From JBBRMY01 sp038230595 (GTDB taxonomy: Bacteria > Bacteroidota > Ignavibacteria > Tepidaquicellales > Tepidaquicellaceae): a stretch of 7,937 bases of DNA. Of this stretch, positions 1 through 6,989 are shown one piece after another (the first letter of the stretch is position 1; the number at the start of each line of letters is the position of its first letter). The stretch spans positions 1-7,937 of the forward strand of contig JBBRMY010000118.1 in NCBI GenBank assembly GCA_038230595.1, in the 5' to 3' direction. The notes beneath the pieces were generated by a model, which did not search any database, was not told where the DNA came from, and saw only the letters and a list, made by a program, of their open reading frames with translations. The position numbers and the translations under genes are program-made.

Positions 1-1
1 G

Positions 2-70
2 CAAAGAAAGCACTCTACTTTAGGATATCTTTCGCCGTTTGAATTTGAATCTAAAATTAATTTTTATTAA
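2..70 (+). CDS. IS3-family transposase OrfB, C-terminal end (partial)
   Basis: Only the last 22 residues are visible, reading QRKHSTLGYLSPFEFESKIN and then FY before a TAA stop. The pattern R-x-H-S-x-L-G-Y-x-[ST]-P-x-x-[FY]-E is the familiar C-terminal signature of IS3/IS150-type DDE transposases (the rve integrase domain). OrfB is the catalytic half; it is usually made as an OrfAB fusion by -1 frameshifting and excises and circularises the element. The reading frame enters from the left edge, so nothing can be said of the DDE residues. The stop lies 71 bases before the end of the element, a normal layout for the family. Confidence 0.85.
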   Translation, partial: QRKHSTLGYLSPFEFESKINFY

Positions 71-90
71 ATTCTTTAACTAAACTAAAA

Positions 91-141
91 ATGTAACGAC
101 TTTACGTTCTTCGTTATGTAACAAATATCGGGGGAAGATCA
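91..141 (-). repeat. Terminal inverted repeat (right) of the left IS copy
   Basis: Read on the minus strand this begins TGATCTTCCCCC. It matches the plus-strand sequence at 7798-7848: twelve identical bases first, then matching blocks TTACA, CGAA, AACGTAA and GT-ACA in the same register. This is the pattern expected for the two ends of one IS type, bound by the same transposase. The transition to unrelated sequence falls after base 141. Confidence 0.85.
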
Positions 142-180
142 TACCAGCCAATAAAAAAAAGTTCACACAAAACACTTATC

Positions 181-750
181 TTGTCTTTAATTGGTATCTT
201 TATAGTTGTTACAATTGCAGCCATAATTATTGTTAATCTTAATAATAGTAACTATACTAATAATACTTCACAATCTGGTAATGAGATAGTAAAAGAAGAA
301 AAAAATATTAAAGGTGAAGAAAATTCAGATAAGAAGGAAATTGAAAACGAGAATGTTTCTAAAAACAATCTGAAGAATATTTTGAACAAATGGATTACCT
401 CAATAAAGAAAAAGGAAGACCTGCATCAATTTTACTCCGAATTTGTAAATTATTACAAAGGCGGGATTATCTCCGTTGATAAAGTCATGCAGGATAAAAA
501 AAAATTCTATAAGACTTATGACAGAATTGAACTAAATCCGGAAAACATCTCTGTGGAGAATTTAGGAAATAACAAGTATAAATTAATTTACGATAAGTCT
601 TTTGAATGTAACAATTACCAAAAAGCAATGTCATACAATGGCAAAGTAAAAAGTAATCTTGTGTTTGTAAAAGCAAACGATGAATATCTTATTACAGAAG
701 AACTCGACGAGAAAGTTTATTACACAAGTAAGGATTTTCTTGGTGACTGA
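181..750 (+). CDS. Membrane-anchored NTF2-like protein, 5' end lost at IS junction
   Basis: A 189-residue protein if it starts at TTG 181. A hydrophobic segment (about residues 2-20, IGIFIVVTIAAIII) is followed by a Lys/Glu/Asn-rich linker to about residue 60 and a globular part at about 65-180 (LNKWITSIKKKEDLHQFYSE onward). The order 'W, xxKD, FYS, alternating beta strands' resembles the NTF2-like/DUF4440 fold, so the C-terminal part is probably periplasmic. The frame stays open upstream to the stop at 94-96. Codons 151-180 read IKKSSHKTLI, which looks like the natural positive flank of the anchor. The 216-residue protein at 6990 has the same plan (MEPNNSKK before its anchor), so the original ATG was probably removed by the IS ending at 141. 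No SD is seen for TTG 181. The NTF2-like call is by pattern only; the gene may be poorly expressed or dead. Confidence 0.6.
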   Translation: MSLIGIFIVVTIAAIIIVNLNNSNYTNNTSQSGNEIVKEEKNIKGEENSDKKEIENENVSKNNLKNILNKWITSIKKKEDLHQFYSEFVNYYKGGIISVDKVMQDKKKFYKTYDRIELNPENISVENLGNNKYKLIYDKSFECNNYQKAMSYNGKVKSNLVFVKANDEYLITEELDEKVYYTSKDFLGD

Positions 751-807
751 TCTGAAACAGTTAAAAATTTAGTATAATTATTTAGAATTTTTAAATTTTT
801 TTAAAGT

Positions 808-2322
808 ATGATAGGAAAAATAATCAGCAACTATAAGATTACTGATTTTATAGAAGAAGGCGGGATGGGAACTGTATATAAAGGTACTCATATCCATATT
901 GACAGGGCAGTCGCCATAAAGATCCTGCATCAGAATTTGACTTCTAACCCCGAGTTCCGGCTTCGGTTCTTAAATGAAGCAAAGATATTAGCAAAGCTTA
1001 ACCATCCCAATATCGTTAACATCTATGATTTCATTGAGGAAGGTGGTTTATTTTACATCGTAACAGAGTTCTGCGAAGGTAAAGTACTTGATAAGCTTGT
1101 AGAAAGCGGTGAGCTTTATTCAACTGAAAATTGTATCACAATATTTCGCCAGATCCTTACAGGAATCGAATTTGCTCATAGGAATGGTGTCATTCACAGA
1201 GAGCTGAAACCCTCAAACATTATTGTTTCATCAGAAAATGTAGCTAAGATCCTCGACTTTGGAATTGCAAAGCTGACCGATACTAATAAAAGCATGACAA
1301 AGACCGGAACAAAAATGGGTTCATTATATTATATGAGTCCTGAACAGGTTCTTGGAAAAGAAGTAGATCTGAGAACTGATATATATTCTTTAGGAGTTCT
1401 TTTCTTTGAAATGCTGACCAGAAAGATCCCATATAATACACGTACTGAAAGTGATTACGAACTTATGAACTCGATCTTAACTGAAGGAGTTCCAAGCCTT
1501 GATCTTTATATTACAGGTTTTGATCCTTATATAAATAGTATTATTCAAAAAGCCTGTGCAAAAAATCCTGAAGACAGATTCCAGTCATGTGCAGAATTCA
1601 ATAATGCATTTAATGATTCAGGTTTCAATTATGCAGGAAGTACATCAAATCATAATTCAACCAGAATTGTTGGAAATAATTATAATCAAAACGATCATAA
1701 CAAAACAAGATTTGTAGATCCCGGTTATTCCCAATATCAGGAACCTCCAAAAAAATCAAACAATGCTCTCATATTGACGATAATCGGCGCATGTGTAATT
1801 GTGACTGTAACCTTGATTATTATTCTTAACATGAGTAATAACTCAACCAATAGTAATCAGATTACCTCCAATGAGTTAAAGACCAATTCATCGGACAATT
1901 CAGGTAATACCGGTAGCAATTCAAGCAATAGCAGCACAAACAGTGGCAATACTTCAAAGCAGCCTCCACCTCCGGTAACAACAACTAATGTTTCTTCTGC
2001 TTCTAGCGTTGTGAGCGGATTTATTAATGACTTAGGGAGTCAGGATTTCAGAGGTGCTTATAGCAAACAGCGAAATAGTTCATGGGGATCTTATGATCGT
2101 TTTAGCTCGATTAAATCCTTTGGAGGAATAACATCTACCAGCATATCGAGTATAACTACTAACTATGAGTTTCAATCGGAAGCTTCAGTAACTGTTGATT
2201 ATTTTTCTTATGATCCCTACAATAAAAATGGCAGATATAAACAGGAATTTATTTTATCAAAGTATAATAACGACTGGAAAATTGAAAAAGTCAAAAACAT
2301 TCAGGTCGATACCTGGAAATAA
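808..2322 (+). CDS. Transmembrane Ser/Thr protein kinase (PknB-like) with C-terminal NTF2-like domain and HRE catalytic loop
   Basis: A 504-residue Hanks-type kinase. The kinase domain spans about residues 9-268: glycine loop EEGGMGTVYKG (the first Gly of GxGxxG is Glu16), VAIK Lys38, Glu57 of helix C, HRELKPSN at 130-137, DFG at 150-152, YMSPEQ, and DIYSLG of subdomain IX. The catalytic Asp of HRD is Glu132 (codon GAG, 1201-1203). A Ser/Asn/Thr-rich juxtamembrane stretch leads to one membrane helix at about 320-340, then a low-complexity Asn/Ser/Thr linker (342-395) and a C-terminal domain at 398-504 (VVSGFINDLGSQDFRGAYS onward) with NTF2-like features, expected to be periplasmic. The layout matches PknB-type receptors, with the PASTA sensor replaced by another domain. 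Start ATG 808 lies after an AT-only leader, 57 bases behind the NTF2-like gene. The kinase fold is certain; activity is not. Confidence 0.93.
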   Translation: MIGKIISNYKITDFIEEGGMGTVYKGTHIHIDRAVAIKILHQNLTSNPEFRLRFLNEAKILAKLNHPNIVNIYDFIEEGGLFYIVTEFCEGKVLDKLVESGELYSTENCITIFRQILTGIEFAHRNGVIHRELKPSNIIVSSENVAKILDFGIAKLTDTNKSMTKTGTKMGSLYYMSPEQVLGKEVDLRTDIYSLGVLFFEMLTRKIPYNTRTESDYELMNSILTEGVPSLDLYITGFDPYINSIIQKACAKNPEDRFQSCAEFNNAFNDSGFNYAGSTSNHNSTRIVGNNYNQNDHNKTRFVDPGYSQYQEPPKKSNNALILTIIGACVIVTVTLIIILNMSNNSTNSNQITSNELKTNSSDNSGNTGSNSSNSSTNSGNTSKQPPPPVTTTNVSSASSVVSGFINDLGSQDFRGAYSKQRNSSWGSYDRFSSIKSFGGITSTSISSITTNYEFQSEASVTVDYFSYDPYNKNGRYKQEFILSKYNNDWKIEKVKNIQVDTWK

Positions 2323-2358
2323 ATATCTTAGAATAAATTTCAATTACTTACAGCTCTT

Positions 2359-3381
2359 TTGAATAAGATCAATTTAATAGCTTTGCTTTTTCTAACTCTT
2401 TTGCTTTCATCCTGTTCAAATGAAAAGAAAGAGATCATAAAGTCAGGTAAAGATGGAACTATAGTAAACACTGATAAAAATGACACACTAAAAGGCTCAA
2501 TGAATGCTGATAAAAAAATTAAAATTGATTCCGGCGCAAATATTAGCGGAAATAAAAATTTTGCAGTTTCGATCATAAATACTCCCGTACTCTGTTCAAA
2601 AGATTTTAAAAATGTTTTTGGGGGAAGCAATGGTTATACTCTTAAAAAAAGCAAAACCGGCTTGGTAAAGGAAGTTGAATTTGTTGCCTATCCAGGCACA
2701 TGCTTTGAAATATTAAATTCGTATAAAGTCGAAGATCACTACATCTATACTGTAAAATGTGATGAGTACGATATTATTTTGGGAGGTGATAGTCTTTACA
2801 TAGATTCCAGATTTGTAAAACTTACAGACAAAAAAATTGCTTCACCAAATAAAGAATGTCCTGAAAAAGACCAAATATTTAATTATTTCGATAAAAGTAT
2901 TGGCGCTTTGTATGTGTGGGGAGCAAATAATCTCAGTGGAGTGCCAGAAATGATGAAATTTTATCCTCCTTCAAAACCATTAAATTTTGAAGATAACAAA
3001 ACCTGGATGCTCAAAGGAGTTGACTGCTCCGGGCTGCTGTATGAAGCTACAAATGGGTATAGTCCGAGAAATACTTATCAGCTTGTTAGTTTTGGTGATC
3101 CGGTTGAGATAAAGGGTCTCAGCGCTGAAGCGATTGCAAAAAAAGTAAAGCCTTTGGATCTGATCGTTTGGAAAGGGCATCTTATCATTGTCTATGACGA
3201 AAGCACAACGATACAAAGCGCACATACAGCAGGTGGAGTTGCAAAAAAAGATCTTGTCCAGGTGCTGAAAAATCTTTGCAATAAAAGAACTCCGCGTAAT
3301 TCCTGGTCAGATGATAGTCCCAATTCTTTTGTAATTAGAAGATGGTTTGATCAAAAAGATAATAAGAATTCTGGTAAATAA
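2359..3381 (+). CDS. SH3b + NlpC/P60 cell-wall peptidase, lipoprotein
   Basis: A 340-residue predicted lipoprotein: signal peptide NKINLIALLFLTLLLSSC with the lipid-bearing Cys at residue 19. An SH3b-like region (about 105-158) precedes an NlpC/P60 domain (about 172-330) marked by GALYVWGANN, the nucleophile motif GVDCSGLLYEA (Cys223) and KGHLIIVYD (His274). The third polar residue, 12 after His274, is Gln286 where Spr-type enzymes have His; His289 is close by. The family cleaves peptide stems of peptidoglycan, mostly next to gamma-D-Glu or meso-DAP. The start is TTG 2359: an in-frame TAG sits at 2329-2331 and no ATG or GTG lies between it and the signal peptide. It follows the kinase by 36 bases and is probably cotranscribed. 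The cleaved bond cannot be inferred. Confidence 0.88.
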   Translation: MNKINLIALLFLTLLLSSCSNEKKEIIKSGKDGTIVNTDKNDTLKGSMNADKKIKIDSGANISGNKNFAVSIINTPVLCSKDFKNVFGGSNGYTLKKSKTGLVKEVEFVAYPGTCFEILNSYKVEDHYIYTVKCDEYDIILGGDSLYIDSRFVKLTDKKIASPNKECPEKDQIFNYFDKSIGALYVWGANNLSGVPEMMKFYPPSKPLNFEDNKTWMLKGVDCSGLLYEATNGYSPRNTYQLVSFGDPVEIKGLSAEAIAKKVKPLDLIVWKGHLIIVYDESTTIQSAHTAGGVAKKDLVQVLKNLCNKRTPRNSWSDDSPNSFVIRRWFDQKDNKNSGK

Positions 3382-3465
3382 AGTTTAAGAGATGAGAAAA
3401 AATAAATACTACAACAAGTTACCCTTTTAAAGTAAAAACAAATTAACCGTAATTCTACTATTGAT

Positions 3466-4683
3466 ATGATCAGATATATAATTTTAATTTTCTGCTGTCT
3501 TTCCTTTTATTCCTGTGATAATAATGATAATACATCCGATAAAAATAATAATCCACCTACCGATAAGAGAAATGAGGATACTATTAAAAACGATGCTGCA
3601 AACCCGTCGGATGAAAAAAGCAGTTCCCCGCAAATAATAAAGCAGCATTCAAAATTTACATTAAATGATTTTTATAAAGATAATGCAGAATTAAACTCTT
3701 TAACTGAATCGGTTTTTAATAGTATGTCTGATAATGACAGAATCGCGCAGATGATAATTACTTCAGCCGGTAACAATGGCAAGCCGGATGATATTGTTTT
3801 AAGTTTAATAAAAAATAAAAAAGTTGGCGGTGTTGTTTTTCTTGGCGGTACAAAAGCAAGATTTACAAATTTAATTAAGGACTTTAAAGAAACTGCTTTA
3901 AGATCAGGCTCACTTCCTCTTTTATTCTCAACTGATGCTGAGCCTAGTCTGATAAATATGAAAATTTCGGATTTAAAACCTTTTCCTGCAACAAATACAA
4001 TAAAAGATATTGGTCAATGTAATAAGATCGCAAAAGAAATATCTGAAACACTCAGCAATATTGGATTTAATGAGAACTTTGCTCCCGTTTGTGATAATAA
4101 TATAAATCGTGAGATCATTGGAGACAGATCATTTGGAAATAATTCAAAGGTTATTGAAGATCTTTCAAATACATTTATTACTGAATCTCAGAAAAATAAT
4201 ATATTGGCTGTAGCAAAGCACTTTCCCGGACATGGTTTTGTAAAAGGAGATTCACATAAAGCACTCGTTTATATAGACGGAGATTTGAAAGAATTAGATG
4301 TTTACAAAGGTTTGATCGAGCATTCTCCGTTAATTTCAATCATGGTAGGGCATATCGCAGTAAGAAATAATACAGATTATGATACAGAAGGCAATCCCGC
4401 AACACTTTCACGAAAAATTGTAACTGATCTTCTGAAAGGAAAAATGAAATTCAAGGGTATCGTGATCACTGATGCTATGAATATGGGTGCACTAAATACA
4501 TTTACTTTCCCATCATTTAAAGCAGTTGATGCCGGCTGCGATATGATACTAATGCCATCTGATGAAAATCAATTGATGGGTTCGATTTTAAATAAATACA
4601 ATTCAAACTCAGCTTTTAAAGAGCAAATAAATGAATCTGTTAAAAAAATAATTAAAGTAAAGCTGTGCCTGGGTCTGTTGTAA
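3466..4683 (+). CDS. Glycoside hydrolase family 3, NagZ-type beta-N-acetylhexosaminidase, lipoprotein
   Basis: A 405-residue protein with a lipoprotein signal (MIRYIILIFCCLSFYSC, Cys17), a 60-residue Asn/Asp/Lys/Ser-rich tether and a single GH3 TIM-barrel domain (about 84-400). Diagnostic motifs are GDRSFG, KHFPGHGFVKGDSH (251-264), where Asp262/His264 match the NagZ loop dyad serving as general acid/base, and GIVITDAMNMGA with the nucleophile Asp336. These predict release of N-acetylglucosamine from peptidoglycan glycans or muropeptides. Proteobacterial NagZ is cytosolic and about 340 residues; here a lipid anchor puts the enzyme in the envelope. No C-terminal GH3 domain or beta-lactamase fusion follows. 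ATG 3466 is 84 bases after the NlpC/P60 gene. The symbol is left blank because location and role differ from NagZ. Confidence 0.9.
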   Translation: MIRYIILIFCCLSFYSCDNNDNTSDKNNNPPTDKRNEDTIKNDAANPSDEKSSSPQIIKQHSKFTLNDFYKDNAELNSLTESVFNSMSDNDRIAQMIITSAGNNGKPDDIVLSLIKNKKVGGVVFLGGTKARFTNLIKDFKETALRSGSLPLLFSTDAEPSLINMKISDLKPFPATNTIKDIGQCNKIAKEISETLSNIGFNENFAPVCDNNINREIIGDRSFGNNSKVIEDLSNTFITESQKNNILAVAKHFPGHGFVKGDSHKALVYIDGDLKELDVYKGLIEHSPLISIMVGHIAVRNNTDYDTEGNPATLSRKIVTDLLKGKMKFKGIVITDAMNMGALNTFTFPSFKAVDAGCDMILMPSDENQLMGSILNKYNSNSAFKEQINESVKKIIKVKLCLGLL

Positions 4684-4707
4684 ACCGTTATAAACAAATT
4701 ACTTTTT
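4677..4707 (+). promoter_or_regulatory. Possible Bacteroidota promoter before the OmpA-like gene
   Basis: GTTG at 4677-4680, a 19-base spacer and TACTTTTT at 4700-4707 differ from the TTTG-N19-TAnnTTTG consensus by one base in each box. Transcription would begin near 4714, giving a leader of about 20 bases before ATG 4734. In DNA this AT-rich such near matches arise often by chance, so this is tentative. Confidence 0.25.
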
Positions 4708-4733
4708 AAATTTAAATTTTAATTATTCTTATC

Positions 4734-6334
4734 ATGAAAACTTTTACTATTATTTTTATAATTCTCTCTTTTAATCTATCAGATATTTATTGCCAAAACA
4801 AAGCAAAACCAAAGGCGCAACAACCTACAAATGGAAATAATATTGAAAATCTACAAAAAATAACTTTGAAAAAGAAAACTTAGGTCCAGATATAAATTCT
4901 AAATATGGAGAATTGGCACCACTGATTTCTCCCGACGGGCAAACACTTTATTGGACAAGGAATTATAATTTGCAGGAGGGAACTGTAGAGCAGGAAACTT
5001 GGTATAGTGAATTGGATGAAAATAATATTTGGAAGCCTGCCAAACAATTTGTTGATTTTGGAACTCGTAAGGAATTAATCTCGGTAAATTTTGGATCTAT
5101 TTCACCGGATGGCAATACATTGTTGGTTAGTTTAATTTTTAAAGGTAAAAATAAAGAAAGTGGATATTATTTATCTGAAAAATTAGCCAACGGATGGAGA
5201 TATCCTCAAAAATTGAATATTATAAACTTTGATAAATTTAAAGACAGAGCATGGGGGAATGCTTTCTTAACAAATAATAAAAAAGTAATGTTTTTTAGCT
5301 TTTCTATTAATTCCAGACCTGAAGATCACAAAAATCAAATCTACATTTCATTTTTAAATGAATATGAAATGTGGTCAGAACCAATAAATATTGGTTTAAA
5401 TATTAACACAATTGGTTCTCAAGGTTCTTTTGCACCTTTCTTATCGTCTGACAATACAACTTTGTATTTTGCAAATGATCGGGTTGGAGGTTATGGAAAT
5501 ACTGATATATATTCTTCTAAAAGATTAGATAATACTTGGCTTAATTGGACAGATCCTGTAAACATGGGTTCAAACATAAATACAACGGATTGGGATGCTT
5601 ATTATTCAATCGCTGCAAAAGGTGATTATGCTTATTTAGTATCTTCGCAAAATACTTATGGAGAAAGTGATATTTTTCGAATAAGGCTTAGAGAAGAAGA
5701 TAGACCTAATCCAGTTGTTCTGGTTTCTGGAAAAGTATTAAATCCTGCAAACAGTTTACCGTTAGAAGCGGATATTTATTATTATTCCCTCAAAGATGGA
5801 AGTGAAGTGGGAAGAGCCAGGACAAATCCATCTACAGGAATATACAAAATCACATTGCCGTACGGATTTCAATACTCATTTATAGCAAAAGCTACAGGAT
5901 ACTATTCTATTTCAAACACTATTGATCTTACAGGAACAGGTCAATACAAAGAAATGGATCTGAACATTGAAATGAAACCTATTGAAGTAGGCGAAACATT
6001 TACAATTAAGAATATATTTTTTGATTTTAATAAAGCGAGTTTAAAACCCGAGTCTTTTTTTGAGTTAGATAGAGTTGTAAAGCTCCTTTCTGATAACCCA
6101 AATATCGAGATCGAGTTATCCGGACATACGGATAATGTAGGCACAGATGAGTATAATAATAAACTTTCTTATGAAAGAGCCGGTTCAGTTTCAGAATATA
6201 TATTTTCCAAAGGGATTAGCACTAACCGCATAGTTTCTAAAGGTTACGGAAAAACAAAACCTGTGGCTACAAATGAAACTGAAGAAGGTCGGCAACTTAA
6301 TAGGCGGGTAGAATTTCAAATATTGAAAAAATAA
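4734..6334 (+). pseudogene. PD40/OmpA-like peptidoglycan-binding protein, frameshifted just after its signal peptide
   Basis: Two frames form one gene. From ATG 4734 the first reads MKTFTIIFIILSFNLSDIYC, a secretion signal, then a Lys/Gln/Asn-rich stretch to TAG 4881-4883. The frame offset by -1 is open from 4847 and reads NLGPDINSKYGELAPLISPD onward, a classic PD40 (WD40-like) opening; its only start codon, TTG 4913, falls inside that repeat. Adding one A in the runs at 4855-4860, 4869-4873 or 4875-4878 would restore a protein of 533 residues. The body holds PD40 repeats (to about 5680), a carboxypeptidase-regulatory-like beta domain (about 5722-5950) and a C-terminal OmpA-like domain (about 6000-6330). 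The peptidoglycan-contacting Asp (6131-6133, GHTDNVG) and Arg (6176-6178, LSYERA) lie 15 residues apart, as in OmpA. The body shows no other damage, so a recent mutation, slippage or an assembly error are all possible. Confidence 0.85.
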
Positions 6335-6420
6335 TATTCCTAATTATGAAAGAAATTTAAGGAATTCTACGAAATATATAAAGATATTGATTACGAATTA
6401 ATTCATAAAAATGATTGATA

Positions 6421-6969
6421 ATGAAAATTAACATATTTTACTTTTGGTTAAGTCTGATTTTAATTTCCATTAGTTTCATTTCCTGCAATAAAAACGATGA
6501 CAATGTTCTCAAGCAAAAAGAACTTGAGCTTAAGGAAAAGGAGTTAATGCTTAAAGAACGGGAACTTAACAATACTAAAGAAAAGCAAAATAGCTCGCAA
6601 AACAATTCAACATATAATTCAGAACAGTCATCAGGCAGCAATAATAAGGTTAACCTGATCGGAAATTACTCCGGTACTATTATGGATGGTACTTATTGGA
6701 AGATGTACGTTTCTTCTTTTGACGGCAAAGATATCTCCGGTTACAGCATAATATATTGGCAAAGCCATCCGGAAGGTAAAAGAGCAGACTTTACAGGTAC
6801 GTTTAATAATGCAAGTAAAGAAATAGTTTTATTTGAAGACAAGGGCGTTAAAGGTGCCGGTATGTTTTCCGGAACAGTTTCAGATGGAGGAAGAAAAATG
6901 AGCGGGGACTGGAGAAGATATACTGACAATGGTACTTATCTTTGGGATTTAACAAAGAACAATAATTGA
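6421..6969 (+). CDS. Coiled-coil lipoprotein with beta-rich C-terminal domain, function unknown
   Basis: A 182-residue predicted lipoprotein: signal MKINIFYFWLSLILISISFI then SC, lipid Cys22. Residues 31-50 repeat KELELKEKELMLKEREL, a charged heptad helix probably forming a short coiled coil; it is followed by a Ser/Asn-rich linker (to about 78) and a C-terminal domain (about 79-182). That domain begins LIGNYSGTIMDGTYWKMYVS and ends with a Gly/Trp-rich part (FSGTVSDGGRKMSGDWRRYT), suggesting a small beta barrel or sandwich of the lipocalin-like type; I do not recognise the family. ATG 6421 is preferred to the in-frame TTG 6415 because the signal peptide starts naturally there. Residues after the Cys (NKNDDN) are acidic and could influence sorting to the outer membrane surface. 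It sits 20 bases before the next gene, which carries the same heptad repeat. Confidence 0.75.
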   Translation: MKINIFYFWLSLILISISFISCNKNDDNVLKQKELELKEKELMLKERELNNTKEKQNSSQNNSTYNSEQSSGSNNKVNLIGNYSGTIMDGTYWKMYVSSFDGKDISGYSIIYWQSHPEGKRADFTGTFNNASKEIVLFEDKGVKGAGMFSGTVSDGGRKMSGDWRRYTDNGTYLWDLTKNNN

Positions 6970-6989
6970 AAAATAATACACTATTATAG

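Larger units (their letters stand above)
1..141 (+). mobile_element. IS3-family insertion sequence, right-hand end (partial)
   Basis: This is the 3' tail of an IS3-family element that enters from the left edge of the window. It holds the end of transposase OrfB (stop at 68-70), about 20 non-coding bases, and a terminal inverted repeat at 91-141 that ends in GGGGGAAGATCA. The reverse complement of that repeat starts TGATCTTCCCCC, identical over 12 bases to the start of the element at 7798, and further blocks match over about 50 bases. TGAnnTnnCCCC-like tips are known for IS3-family elements. Both copies point the same way. The outer target duplication lies outside the window. The assignment rests on the OrfB motif plus the repeat; the subgroup cannot be fixed. 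Confidence 0.88.

Noticed and set aside
763..800. AAAAATTTA and TAAATTTTT as arms of a 9-bp hairpin before the kinase gene
   Set aside because: The stem is all A/U with a 20-base loop. Such pairs are frequent in this composition, and it does not qualify as a terminator between genes that look cotranscribed.
2340..2630. Minus-strand open frames, here and at 485, 2980, 5941, 6438 and 6741
   Set aside because: Each lies opposite a well-supported plus-strand gene, and their translations show no recognisable domain or signal.
3456..3463. TACTATTG as a -7 box for the GH3 gene
   Set aside because: It lies so close to ATG 3466 that transcription would begin inside the coding region, and no TTTG sits at the right distance.
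6336..6365. ATTCCT...AGGAAT inverted repeat after the OmpA-like gene
   Set aside because: It has only six base pairs with a long loop and no following T-run, which is too weak to call a terminator.
6415..6420. TTG 6415 as start of the coiled-coil lipoprotein
   Set aside because: ATG 6421 directly precedes the basic start of the signal peptide, and no ribosome site favours the TTG.
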